From Patella vulgata (Eukaryota > Mollusca > Gastropoda > Patellidae): 64,000 nt of DNA. Where the stretch lies: NCBI RefSeq assembly GCF_932274485.2, contig NC_065882.2, positions 56,581,431 to 56,645,430 on the forward strand, in the 5' to 3' direction. The notes beneath the pieces are model-generated. The model was given only the letters and a program-made list of their open reading frames with translations, was not told where the DNA came from and did no database searches. The translations under genes and the position numbers were made by a program. The stretch's first letter is position 1. Each line of letters opens with the position of its first letter. Positions 10,288 to 21,621 of the stretch are shown here, piece after piece.

Positions 10288-11814
10288 CTATTCAAAAAAA
10301 GTAGGGGATATTTGATTTTTAAGTGTTATTAAAGTCACCTAATGAAACTGACGAAGAAACAAATGACAAAATGAAATGAAGTTCACATTCATCGATTTAT
10401 TCCAAATGATCGTTAGACTAAGTAAGGCACAGACTGACCATTATAAGGGTAAAATGATACCTGGGGTCAAACAGCAAAGTTACCACAGCATCACAACCAA
10501 GTCAGTAACGGGTAAATCCTCCTTTGTTTGCCAAACAAGCATTGATCCGACGTGGCATACTCCTAATGAGACGTCTAAGGTCATTTTGGTCCAGATTGTC
10601 CCATTCCTGTTGCAACGCAGCAGCAAGTTCTTGGACATTGGCAGGACGTTGTTGACGTTGACGTAACCTCTGTCCAAGCATGTCCCAGACATGCTCGATG
10701 GGGGAGAGGTCGGGACTCAGTGCTGGCCAAGGTAATGTGGTGATGTTCTGTTGTTGGAGGTAAGCTGTAACGATCCTGGCCCTGTGACATCTTGCGTTGT
10801 CATCCTGGAAGATGAAACGGCGGCCATGACGTCGTGCGAACGGCACAACATGGACTGCCAAGATGTTGTCCCGGTAGTACTGGCCTGTAACACGCCCTGC
10901 AACAACATGTAAAGCCGTTCTTCCAGCAACAGTGATGCCTCCCCACACCATAACAGAACCACCCCCAAATCGATCATGTCTGATGACGTTAACGTCTTGG
11001 AAGCGCTCGTTTCGACGACGCCACACCCTCCTACGTCTGTCCAAAAAATCAACAGTGAACCTTGACTCATCTGAAAACATCACATTGCTCCAGCGTCGAT
11101 TATCCCAGTGTTGACGATCCCTACACCAACGACGTCTTGCCTGAATGTGATGATCTCTCAAACAAGGGATCACGAGAGGACGTCGGGCCCGAAGGTGACC
11201 CCTATGCAGTCGATTCCGAATCGTCTGGCCACTCACTCTCACACCAGTGTCTGTTTGAAGACGAGCGCTGACCTGATTTGCTGTGATGACACGATTTCTC
11301 AAGGCCAAGGTACGGATAAATCGATCCTGGGCTTGAGTTGTCGCCCTTGGTCGACCTGAGCGTGGTCTGTCCTGTACAGATTGTGTATCACGGTATCTGG
11401 ACCATAGCCTGCTTATGACAGACTGAGAAACATTCATCGTCCGCGCCACAACCGCCTGTGTTGTGCCGATCTGTAGCATGCCAAGGGCACGTAACCTTTC
11501 ATTTTGGGTAAGCCGACGCATATCAAAATTTGTTTTCTGGTCACTAAAACAATTAAACTGATGTTTCCACCCTGGAATTCAATGCCACAATGACTGTAAC
11601 ATTCAACGTCAGAGTCGTGCAAATCTTGGGTTGGACCCCCATGATGATCCCAAGCATCACCTGCATTCCATGCGGTAGCTATTGGTGCGTTTGGGCGTCA
11701 CATGTAACTGGAAATGTTTCTTCTGTTAGGTTCTATAGTGACTTTTTTCGTAGTCATTTGCATATTTTAGTATTATGCCCCCAAAATCAAATATCCCCTA
11801 CTTTTTTTGAATAG
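10288..11814 (-). mobile_element. Tc1/mariner transposon, complete copy 1
   Basis: A 1527-bp element flanked by TA on both sides (10286-10287 and 11815-11816). Its terminal inverted repeats of about 32 bp begin CTATTCAAAAAAAGTAGGGG. It contains one uninterrupted transposase frame on the minus strand. Both ends and the coding region look whole, so it is a candidate autonomous copy. Confidence 0.95.
10502..11521 (-). CDS. Tc1-family transposase (DD34E), intact
   Basis: This 339-residue cut-and-paste transposase binds the element's terminal repeats and moves it into TA sites. Residues 1-105 form the paired helix-turn-helix region, with the hinge GRPR at 56-59. The DDE catalytic domain has D151 (FSDESRF), D241 (FQDDNARCHRA) and E276 (SPIEHVWD). 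The 34 residues between the last two define DD34E, the Tc1 class. GGSVMVWGGI is at 187-196. The length is normal for Tc1. The start is the first ATG in the frame, and the TIR lies about 290 bases upstream of it. The protein is Arg-rich and more GC-rich than its surroundings. It differs from the copy at 33.2-34.2 kb at six residues (I18F, V84I, L116R, A253G, R292C, K333R), none of them catalytic. Confidence 0.96.
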   Translation of the reverse strand: MRRLTQNERLRALGMLQIGTTQAVVARTMNVSQSVISRLWSRYRDTQSVQDRPRSGRPRATTQAQDRFIRTLALRNRVITANQVSARLQTDTGVRVSGQTIRNRLHRGHLRARRPLVIPCLRDHHIQARRRWCRDRQHWDNRRWSNVMFSDESRFTVDFLDRRRRVWRRRNERFQDVNVIRHDRFGGGSVMVWGGITVAGRTALHVVAGRVTGQYYRDNILAVHVVPFARRHGRRFIFQDDNARCHRARIVTAYLQQQNITTLPWPALSPDLSPIEHVWDMLGQRLRQRQQRPANVQELAAALQQEWDNLDQNDLRRLIRSMPRRINACLANKGGFTRY

Positions 11815-12295
11815 TATATAATTTAGAATGAAACTGTTCAGCCTTGTTGTTCCGCAGTCTAACCTGGGACATACAATAAGGTTGTTTTAATTTATTTCTA
11901 CTGTGTCGGCAAGAAGTAAACTGAATGTTTTTCTTTAATAATTTTAGGAGAGACTGTTCAGCCTTGTTTTTCCTCAATCTAACATGGAACATACGCTAAG
12001 GTTGACCTCTTTTTTAGTATATAAAAGGGCTTTACCTGTGTGCAGGCAAGTACTAAAGCTAATGTTTTCTTTAATAATTTTGGGTGAACCTGTTCAGCCT
12101 TGTTGTTCCGTAATCTAACATGGGACAGAGACTAAGGTTGTTTTAATTTAATTTAGAGTGAAACTGTTCAGCCTTGTTGTTCCGCAATCTAACATGGGAC
12201 ATACACTAAGGCTGTTTTAATTTATTTATACTGTGTCCGCAATCTAACATGGGACATACACTAAGACATACACTAAGAGGGCTTATCTCTGCGCA

Positions 12296-12850
12296 AGCAA
12301 AGTTAAGGGGTATACCTGTGTGGAAGCAAATTAAGGGGGCTTACCTGTGTGGAAGCAAATTAAGGGGGCTTACCTGTGTGGAAGCAAATTAAGGGGGCTT
12401 ACCTGTGTGGAAGAAAATTAAAGGGGGCTTACCTTTGTGAAAGTTGTGGAAACAAAGTTTAGATGGCTTGCCTGAGTGGAAGCAATTTAAGGGGAGCATA
12501 GTTTAGATGGCTGACCTGTGTGGAAGCAAATTAAATGGGGCTTACCTGTGTGGAAGCGAATTAAGAGGCTTACCTGTGTGGAAGCATAGTTTAGATGGCT
12601 TCCCTGTCACGTTGAAGCAAAGTAAGTGGGCTTACCTGTGTGGAAGCATAGTTTAGTCGGCTTACCTGTGTGGAAGCAAAAGGAGGCTTACCTGTGTGGA
12701 AGCAAAATGATGCTTACCTGTGTGAAAGCAGATTAAGAGGCTTACCTGTGTGGAAGCATAGATTAGTTGGCTTACTTGTGTGGAAGGGGCCTTACCTGTG
12801 TGGAAGCATAGTTTTTAAGGGGGCTTACCTGTGTGAAATCAAAGAAAGGT
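12296..12850 (+). repeat. about 28-bp minisatellite, some 18 units
   Basis: Degenerate tandem copies of a unit like GGGCTTACCTGTGTGGAAGC followed by AAATTAAG or ATAGTTTAGAT. The units vary from about 25 to 32 bp. The open frame inside it (12670-12876) is a by-product. The units are adjacent with no spacers, so this is not a CRISPR array. Confidence 0.9.
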
Positions 12851-13094
12851 TGCAAAGCAATTTGGGATTTGGGTAGTCATCTATAATAGCCATTATGACC
12901 TTTTTAATCTGGGACATTAAAATTTAGAGAGAATCATAGGGGTTAAATTATCGGGACTGAAACCACGAAGATATTCAAAAATGGGAACAGAATGTATAAC
13001 AGTTCAAAGCCTTATGTACGGAATAATTGACCGAGGTTACCAAAAATGGGTTAAACGGGAAAAATATGTGGTGGGATGAAGTGTGTTATGGTAG

Positions 13095-13898
13095 GGTGAC
13101 CCACCATAAATAAATATCTCCATATATCTCGACAATTACGCCACAATATTTATATATATGCCAAGCCTCAAATCAGTTTCACACAATTATAGTCACTAAA
13201 AATCAGTTTCCCACAATTATAGTCACTAAAACAACGATCATGTTGTACTTAATAAGCTATGACCATTAATCATGTATAAATAATAGACTGAAAACTGGTT
13301 CCAAGAGTCGTCCATAACATCCAGACACTTTTGAGTAAAAGATAGGTTACGTGCCCTTGTTTTGAAATTAGTCTCGCTTAACCAGCCTATCGACCATTCT
13401 ACGTCTGATTGACAGGTCGGGATAATCAAGACTACTTTTTTACGAAACATAACAAAGCTAGAACAAGAAATTGAATTTAGAAATAAGCACGTTAGGTAGC
13501 TCAACAATCGTTTTAAGAAGCTTGTAAAAGTAAAATGAAACTACTGCTAGTATCATGTTCCTGTCTAACTCGAGTGAATCAGGGATATTATTTGTACTGA
13601 ACCAAAAGATGCCGCTCTTAACGGTACAGTTAATGATAAAGCGATTTAAAAAATGAAACGAACGTAATTTCTAAATCTGCTGTAATAACCAAGAAGCTTA
13701 ATTTTACTGCTATTCAAAATCGTCAACAATAATTTTTTTACGGCTGTAATAGTTGATAGATTTGTAGAGAATTGCACGTGCCATGGCTATTTATCGTATC
13801 ATACTGTCAGAAAGTTGGTCTCGGCACGGCGAATGTGCACGCTTCAGTGGTAGTCTCGAACTATCAGCGGTGGACTGTATTTCTGTGAGTACATGGGT
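13095..13898. mobile_element. possible TA-flanked element with short TIRs
   Basis: GGGTGACCCA near 13095 and TGGGTCACCC near 13889-13898 are inverted and each is flanked by TA on the outside. The sequence around the left end is itself palindromic (about 13088-13109). There is no transposase. A tandem 30-bp duplication (AATCAGTTTC...AGTCACTAAA) lies at about 13170-13230. The match is short and may be chance. Confidence 0.35.
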
Positions 13899-15211
13899 CA
13901 CCCTAGTTATGGGGCGAAGTGTGATGTGGGGTGAAGTGTGTTATGGGGCTAAGTGAGTTGTGAGTTGAGTTAGTATTGGATGTTAATAAAGTTCATATTG
14001 TTGTCATTGTCTTAGTTTTGATATTCGTAAAATGATTCCGGAGCAGAAGCACTGTGCCTGCAATACTTACATCTATAGGCAAGACGGTAATTCAGTGGAA
14101 AGTATACTATTCACTGATTTACCGGCCCTTGCCGTAAGAGACAAGTGTCCCAACTGTTACTTTGTCTGAAACACTGGGGGACAGTATATGTGAAGGGCAC
14201 GAGTAGTCATATGGGGTCGTCCGCATGCCTACAGTGGATTAAAGCCGTGTTTAAGAATTATCATAACTCTCCTTCCAGGCAGCCTACACGGTAGTTAGTA
14301 AGATAATGCCAAATAGGGATCGGGCTCTGTCATTTGTCAGTGTACCCCTCATAAGTAAGGTAAAAAAAAAAATTAAAAAATAGGGAGTTGTGTTTTGCCT
14401 ATAGAACGCCTCACAGTAAAAGCACTGTGTCTGCAATACTTACATCTATAGGCAAGACGGTAATTCAGTGGAAAGTATACTATTTGTAATATACAGCAGT
14501 CAGGGATCATCATGTGGAGTATTGATTTGGAGACGTTTGTATATATTACATATTATTGGTTATGCTCTGACAACTATCTGCCATATGTTTTGTAATGACT
14601 TGCCAAATGACCCACCGTCGTGTGGGCCCCTGTCTTGTAACTGTGTTCATTGTTCAAAGTTTGCTAGAAAAAGATTTTATGGGCTTGAAAACAAGTTTGC
14701 GGTCGTCCAATTTTCCACCGGAGAACCCCGGTACCCGCTTCGTCTGGAGAGAGAGACACCTCCCCCGTCCCCCTAAAAGGTTCAATACTTCTCCGCAGCC
14801 AGCAGCTTGGCTACGGGCCTGACCGTAGGTGTAGCTGATGTAGTGTATTCTAATCGCTTGGGTGACATCTTGTTTATTTACTTTTAACACGACTGGTAGT
14901 ATCCTTGTCTTGTCTTGAAATGTAATTAATTTTAAGATCTCATATTGTAAGCCTGTTGAACTAAATACAATAAAATAACTAAACATAGCACACAGAATAA
15001 AATATTAAAACAAACATCAGGTTTAAATACATTATAAAAGTAATATGTTAGACGTTTACGTAAAAGATGTGTTTTAAGTGCTTTCTTTATTTGAAGATTG
15101 GCATTTAGGGGCATGTTCTAATATCTTGGCCTAGGGGTGGGGGCGCTGCGGTTGCGTATAGGGCTATACAATACAAGAAGTTCTGATAGATATGCAGGAG
15201 AGAAGTTGTTG
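13899..15211. other. intergenic DNA with short direct repeats
   Basis: A segment of about 65 bp (CACTGTGYCTGCAATACTTA to GTGGAAAGTATACTATT) occurs at about 14048-14112 and again at 14420-14484. A 70-bp piece at about 14108-14177 is shared with 9.5 kb. No gene was recognised; the frames at 14468-14822 look accidental. Confidence 0.55.
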
Positions 15212-15220
15212 AAACATTTG

Positions 15221-17301
15221 CGGCAATACTATATACCGGAAAACACCATTTTATACTGAATACAGGAAAACACCGGAAAAAACACTAAATACCGGAAAAC
15301 ATCCTAAATACCGGAAAACACCCTAAATAGGTAACCCGGAGCCTGGTCCTCTGTGTGCGGTTTTGGACCAAGTGAGCGCCGATAAAGGAAGGTCAAGGTC
15401 ATTATGATGTTTGTTTTACAAATAGCCCCACCCCCACCCAAAAAAAAAAATTTCCGAAAAATTGGTTTTACAAAAAAACATTCCGTAGAAAATAATTTTA
15501 CAGAGAAAAATACTGGAAAAAATACTGGATCGGTCGAATAGGTCGCTAGCCGAATAGGTCGCCAATTTGTGTTCGGTTAATATCTGTCACGTGCCAGCTA
15601 TCACGTGATGTAAACAATTAGCCATGTGGCTTAAATTGTGTCACAGTGTCCAGTTTAGAAACTTATTTACACAAACGCGTTGTATATTATACCTTCAAAA
15701 CACCGTAAGTTCTTGTTCTTAATATCCTAATAAAGATTACCTTTCATCAGATTTTCTGCCAAACGGCGAAACGATCACAAAATACAGCGCTAAACTTGCT
15801 CCAAACTAATTATTTTTTGCATATGTTATAGGAGGGATTATTTCTAAATATATATTTATTATTTATGGAAACCTTATTGAAAATCGTTGGTCTTCCCCTT
15901 TAATCACAAATTACGGGATGATATACGAAATTGCAGGTTTACTTTGAAATAGTGCAAATGATACTTTTCCATCTACAATCTTCAGATCAAAGGATGCAAG
16001 TTCTTACACAGTGCAGCATAATTTGTGCAAAAGAAGACATATCGATTGTCGGAAAAAACATTTTCTCGGGGACATTTTTTTCCGAATACGCATTCGGTGT
16101 AAGTCTTCAGCCACCAGTGGTTAACATAGTAATGTTTTATTACGATAGTAGTGCATAAAACAAATTGGTTGCCTGAGATTCTCGGGGGGAAAGTAGCCTC
16201 ATCGGCCAGAGTCCTCTATTTTACAAACAAAAACAACAATTGCTTCCTTGAAAATTTATCGATCAACCCTTTTCACAGACGTCCAGCTTACCACTTCCCG
16301 TCAATGCAGTAAGATAGATTATGCAGTTATCTCATGGACAATTGGGCGAAAGTTGGGGTTTTCTCAAGGAAATCTGGTCAACAAGTTGGGGGAAAAAGCT
16401 CGAAAAGTAATCCAGAAAAAAATCCTGTGTGCGGCCCTCGGAATATGATGGAATATGTTGAATATTATTATGGTTCAAGTGATTATATTTGACCCTGGAA
16501 TGAAAGTAAGCTCAGAAACAAGTAAATTTTTAGCCCTTCCAACGAGATGGATAGCTCTTGGAAAGGATAAACACTTTTCAGATTACAGTCTGTCCGAGAA
16601 TTGCTTGGCATCCATTTCGTTTGGTGATTAGGACACATAGCGGTTAAACCTGGAACTTCAACTCGAACTATTCAGAGATTTATTAACTCGCTTTTGATGA
16701 TACTTGCTGTTTTATGATGCGATTTTTTATTACCTAGGGAGGAGTTGGCCTAGTCGTGCCTTCCACTAATTCGTACCACCCTGATGCCAGCGTTACTGGT
16801 AAGAACCAGGAGACCGGCGCAACCGGCATATAATGGGGCCCTCCGAGGGCAGTGTTTAATCTAATGAAATACTGAAACACTGAAATCTACTGAAATTTAC
16901 TGAAAACTAAAATTAAAATACAAAATAAAATATGGTCAATGATGGAGGTAGACTGATTGCGTCTTTTAAAACATTCAAAACATAATAGGCATCAACACAA
17001 TTTTAGAGAAAAAAAATCGGAAATTTTTTTATTTTTTTTTGGTGGGGCGGGGGGCTATTTGTAAAACGAACATCGTAATGACCTTGACCTTCCTTCATCG
17101 GCGCTCACTTGGTCCAAAACCGCACACAGAGGACCAGGCTCCGGGTTACCTATTTAGGGTGTTTTCCGGTATTTAGGATGTTTTCCGGTATTTAGTGTTT
17201 TTCCGGTATTCAGTATAAAATGTGGTTTTCCGGTTGTTTTCCGGTTGTTTTCCGGTGTTTTCCGGTTGTTTTCCGGTGTTTTCCGGTATATACTATGGCC
17301 C
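15221..17301. mobile_element. Mutator-like element with long TIRs and 9-bp TSD
   Basis: The element is 2081 bp. Its outer ends CGGCAATACTATATACCGG and (reverse) GGGCCATAGTATATACCGG are followed by the same ATACCGGAAAACACC sub-repeats, CCCGGAGCCTGGTCC, AAAACCGCACACAGAGG-type and AAGGTCAAGGTCATTA blocks. Inverted arms run about 15221-15458 and 17009-17301. The flanks carry a perfect 9-bp direct repeat AAACATTTG (15212-15220 and 17302-17310). Long TIRs with a 9-bp TSD are typical of Mutator-like elements. The 1.5-kb interior has only small open frames (15931-16158, 16248-16448) with no MULE transposase likeness, so it is probably non-autonomous. The interior also holds a GC-richer patch at about 16738-16850 that resembles foreign repeat sequence. 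Confidence 0.8.
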
Positions 17302-17465
17302 AAACATTTGTATGTAAGAAGCAGAATGCTAAACCTAATTATATATTGAATTGGTAGCTAGTGAAGAGTGTATAGTATTGGAGTAATATGAGAGGACTGT
17401 TTTGAATGTGTTGTAAATCTAGATAGATAGAAAGTGAAACAATACAACATGACCATATATATATA

Positions 17466-18052
17466 CTATTCAAAAAAAGTAGGGGATATTTGATTTTGGG
17501 GGCATAATACTAAAATATGCAAATGACTACAAAAAAGTCACTATAGAACCTAACAGAAGAAACATTTCCAGTTACATGTGACGCCCAAACGCACCAATAG
17601 CTACCGCATGGAATGCAGGTGATGCTTGGGATCATCATAGGGGTCCAACCCAAGATTTGCACGACTCTGACTTTGAATGTTACAGTCATTGTGGCATTGA
17701 TTTCCAGGGTGGAAACATCAGTTTAATTGTTTTAGTGACCAGAAAACAAATTTTGGTATGCGTCGGCTTACCCAAAATGAAAGGTTACGTGCCCTTGGCA
17801 TGCTACAGTTCGGCACAACACAGGCGGTTGTGGCGCGGACGATGAATGTTTCTCAGTCTGTCATAAGCAGGCTATGGTCCAGATACCGTGATACACAATC
17901 TGTACAGGACAGACCACGCTCAGGTCGACCAAGGGCGACAACTCAAGCCCAGGATCGATTTATCCGTACCTTGGCCTTGAGAAATCGTGTCATCACAGCA
18001 AATCAGATCAGCGCTCGTCTTCAAACAGACACTGGTGTGAGAGTGAGTGGCC
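17466..18052 (+). mobile_element. Tc1 element copy 3, truncated
   Basis: It begins with the same TIR (CTATTCAAAAAAAGTAGGGG) after TA and runs into the transposase start at 17758. Similarity to the intact copies stops near 18052, after codon 98 of the transposase (GVRVSG), where unrelated sequence begins. The catalytic domain and the far TIR are missing. Its first 98 residues match copy 2 exactly, so the truncation is recent. Confidence 0.92.
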
Positions 18053-18057
18053 TCTAG
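17758..18057 (+). pseudogene. Tc1 transposase N-terminal fragment
   Basis: It encodes the DNA-binding region (paired HTH and GRPR hinge at residues 56-59), then leaves the family after about residue 98 and stops. None of the three catalytic acids is present. If expressed, it could only bind TIRs. It shares F18 and I84 with the copy at 33.2-34.2 kb. Confidence 0.92.
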
Positions 18058-18892
18058 TTGCCCCCAGATATACATCAAAATGATGCCTCAGAACATGTAT
18101 CTTTCAAGCCCCACCTCCTTCCAAACACACACCATCGCCGAGTTTCTTATCCCAGGGCCCTGAGCGCCCTGTCGCGGGCCCTGGTCAAATATACATGAAG
18201 TATAACAATAAGGTTATAATTATTCTATAAGCCAGGTGGTGTTTTATTTGTAACTAAGGTTACAATGTGGTTGATTAAAGACACAGTTTTCTTGTTGGTG
18301 CCCTTAAATTCGATCCTGGTATTGCATACAAAACGATACTTCTTCAGGATATGATATGAAGAAAATCGATTCTGTATAACACAGATTGATGCAACCTTAT
18401 TCAGTAATTCTACCGAATAATATAATCTGACAGGTTGACATAAACAAAGACTCTTCATGTCAATATCAGAAAATGAACTCAATCCACTTTATGAGATTCC
18501 TAATAAATGAGATCGGAATTTTAGAACTTTAATAGGAAGTTTTCCAAGAAGATTTGTCATCCAACCTAAACTCATTGGTGTTCTTTAGGTTATCCGGCTT
18601 CCCCTCCATTTCTGTAACTTAAAGCGTTATGTGCTTTATTGTAACTCTATCATGACTTAAAACGGCTATACGGTATCTTCTTCGCCTTCGCCCATAAAAA
18701 GACAATGGCGAAGACACGAATACACAACAAAAGGCTTGATTGTCGTATCATCGAATTATACTTAACTTCGTATCTTTGCTTCGTTCAGTTCGTGTCTTTT
18801 GTTGACTTTCTCCTTCGACTTATGGAAACCGGAAGTGGGCGAAATAAAACGTGACCTTCCCATAATTCGCACTCCTGATTAAATTCTCGTAT
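18053..18892. other. unannotated DNA
   Basis: The GC-richer patch right after the Tc1 break (about 18058-18190) and the stretch at 18680-18850 with many CTTCG motifs are unlike their surroundings and may be repeat fragments. No gene was recognised. Confidence 0.4.
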
Positions 18893-19519
18893 ACACTGTC
18901 CCGAAATTGACACCAGATGCCAATAATGCGAATATGGAATTTTGAATTTAGCGCGAAGATGGCCCCAAAATTAATCGAAAAGCAATCAACAGCGGCAGAA
19001 AATGCGATGCCTACAGAACGTCACACGATGGTAGCGCCCGACCGAATCACAGACGAAGGTAATAAGAAGATATGAATTTTGTATAGTAGGTTATATCCGC
19101 AGGACACACAATGATTGTAGAATTGCTGAGGACTGACTCAGGAAGATGCTTTACGGGGCGTCATAATCTCTCGAAATTGACACCAGTTACACGATAACGT
19201 AAATTCGACTCTTATCGTAAAACCATCGGGCATCTTACGCTATCGTATGACCGCCTGTAAAATTTTTCAGGTTCCGGCAGCAACTTCGTGAGCGCTGGCA
19301 AATCTTTGGCATACCCAAAAATACCCATTAATTTTGCCCTTCATTAAGCCATTGTAATGCATCTTGTCAAATCGTGTCATCTTCGTATTTACTTCGTCTG
19401 ATCATCGGTGCCATGGCTTAAGATGCCCTCGCGAAAGGCCCGTTGTTTTTACGATCAGAGCCGAATTTGAACATCCACTCTATCATGTGTCCAAATGGTG
19501 TCAATTTCGGACAGTGTGA
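18893..19519. mobile_element. TIR element with possible 5' exon remnant
   Basis: CACTGTCCCGAAATTGACAC at 18893 is the reverse complement, with few differences, of GGTGTCAATTTCGGACAGTG at 19498-19517. The core CGAAATTGACACCAG recurs internally near 19167, which hints at a nested or rearranged copy. No convincing TSD was seen. Just inside the left end, from ATG 18959, a frame reads MAPKLIEKQSTAAE and onward, then reaches a GTAATA donor-like site at 19059. It could be the first exon of a lost transposase. Confidence 0.55.
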
Positions 19520-20340
19520 TGCCGCTTTACAGATATTCGTATTGACTATGATAGTAGTATGATAGTAGTATATTTTACTAAATAAAAGAACAATTAATAC
19601 AAATTATTCAAATATATGTTACCTTTATATTATTAATGCGGAATATAAATTCGATCAATTTATCAGGTGTGGCGCCTGTGGGGTTGAAATGGAAATTGTC
19701 TCTAGTCGTACGGGTGATGCCAAAATTCGAGCTTAGTGTACAAATTAGTAGTGCGTGTAGACTATCCTTTACCGGTGGTTGTGTTAATGGGGAACTGCCA
19801 ACTGCCAGAGGTGAAGCCAGTGGGGGAGACAAGGAAATTTTAAGAAACCCCGATGTCGTATACAAATTGTTATTGCCCGTTAAAGATCCCATAATACCTC
19901 TAATGTTATAATAAAAACATCACTAATGATCTATCACCAGATAATCACGTTTGCTTGTGGGTCATGGGTCGCGCCACTATTAAAGATAGTCACGCAAAGA
20001 GTGCAAATAGGCCCGCAAAGCAGCTATGTCTCGAATGTAAGATTGCCATAAACAGCACCTTATCCGAAAGGAAAACATGAATGTTGACCAAATTTTAAAA
20101 CGATCCTTTGTGCCCCTATCTCATTGTATAAATTCAACAGAGTTCATCCGCTCAGATTCAAATGCTTTACACCCAATTTTAAATTGACTGTGTTCATAAT
20201 ACTTTGGGTTCATCCTTTTAAAAAGACAATGCTTCACAACAAATTTGAAAATAAATCCAGTAAAAAACTATAGCCTCTATCACGTTCACAGTGTTGAAAA
20301 TCACTTCACACACAATTTGAACGGACGTGGCGAATGGGAG
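19520..20340. other. unannotated DNA
   Basis: Open frames on both strands at 19608-19911 lie in a slightly GC-richer patch but match no family I recognise. Nothing else was seen. Confidence 0.4.
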
Positions 20341-20538
20341 TAGAGACTTTTGGCAAGTGGAATTTTCCCTATCCGTATCACGTATCCGTTTCGTCACGCG
20401 ATACGTTGCATCAATGTTTTGGCAGATTTTCGCACCGCGTACGTATGGGTAGCTGACCTGAGCTTATTTCTATTACAGCATGATCGCAGTTATCTACCAA
20501 GATCAACATCAGTACAATCAAATTAAAATACAGATCTA

Positions 20539-20807
20539 TTTTTCTTTTCGTTTTTTTTTATACTTTCGATGCCCTACACTACATGAAGATCTGACCAGTT
20601 GTACTGGGAGACCGCGTCAGGGGTTATACGTGCGGCTTTTGATCCTATGACATCAGACATTGATTATTCAACCAGGGTTGCCGTTTCTAGTGCCTTACCC
20701 ACAGTTCTGGGCATCGCACGCCAAGAAGTCGCCGTAACAGATGGTTTCATTGGTTACTCCCCCATTTCAAGGAGAACGCGGGTTATATAACAACTCTTCC
20801 AGATGTA
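20539..20807 (-). mobile_element. MITE family B, partial copy nested in MITE A
   Basis: In reverse it matches most of 28043-28366 (shared blocks include ACTTTCGATGCCCTACACTA, GCGGCTTTTGATCC, ATGACATCAGACATT and CAACTCTTCCAGAT). The TTTCGTTTCG-type TIR is at the left after TA; the right TIR is missing. Confidence 0.75.
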
Positions 20808-21586
20808 GAATACAGTTGGCAGGAATTTACAAGCATAGCAAAAAAGAAGATGGAAATGCATGGAAACTGCGTCTAAAACAAGAAAACACCCACTGCTATC
20901 AAATAGATGGCAATCTTGTAGACAAAGTTTACGTCAATCACCCTTTAATCAAAGTTTGCAAGCTCATCACGAGGCTAAAAACAATAGACGTAGTCAAAGA
21001 CTATTCCTATACACCGATCAAATGTCTGTGTGGACATACTGCAACCCCTTCACACCTATTTATTAGTCGATGGTGATCAATTAAATAACGAACGTCAATT
21101 AATGGTTGACAATTTGCTAGGGAGGGATAAAACACTTTAACTCGATGCTCAGCTTTCCGCATCCCCGGATGATAGACATTGGATTTCTTGGCTTATCTGG
21201 GACTTCATTGATCAAATAGGTATGGCAAAACGCATATAATGATATGCAAAGGCTATGCCAGGTGAAATGTAAAAATGTCTCCTGAAGAGAAACGTTAACC
21301 ATCTGGAAAATAAACTTATTAATTAAAAGATACACAGCAGGGGGGGGGGGTCGCAAAACTGTCCCTAAGAGGGAAACCTTCCGTCCTGTGCAAAAATAAA
21401 ATAACAACCAAAGCAGGGTGAAGCGCAAAAAAGATCCAACAGAGGGAAACGCAAACCACATTGCGTCTCATTTATTACACTATACTATATATATTTTTAA
21501 ATTACGAATGATTGCACATCCATGTAACTATCTTAAATGTTTTATTGTATTTGAATATGCACTCAAAATAAAGATTGCCTTTAAGA

Positions 21587-21621
<35 letters not shown>

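Larger units (their letters stand above)
10041..12260 (+). repeat. about 121-bp minisatellite, split by a Tc1 element
   Basis: Repeats of a unit containing CTGTTCAGCCTTGTTGTTCC, TCTAACATGGGACATACA, AAGGTTGTTTTAATTTATTT and AATGTTTTCTTTAATAATTT. Start-to-start distances are about 121 (10.06 and 10.18 kb; 11.84 and 11.96 kb), then 135 and 76. The Tc1 element 10288-11814 sits inside one unit. Confidence 0.8.

Noticed and set aside
10480-11359. Several overlapping open frames of 60-117 codons on both strands within the Tc1 element (also at 33128-34007).
   Set aside because: They overlap the real transposase in other frames, have no family likeness, and recur only because the element does.
12296-12850. 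Regular repeats of about 28 bp that superficially resemble a CRISPR array.
   Set aside because: The units are directly adjacent with no unique spacers, are degenerate, and lie in a eukaryotic genome. It is a minisatellite.
13088-13109. A 22-bp palindrome read as an operator or regulatory site.
   Set aside because: It coincides with a candidate TIR, and there is no gene beside it to regulate.
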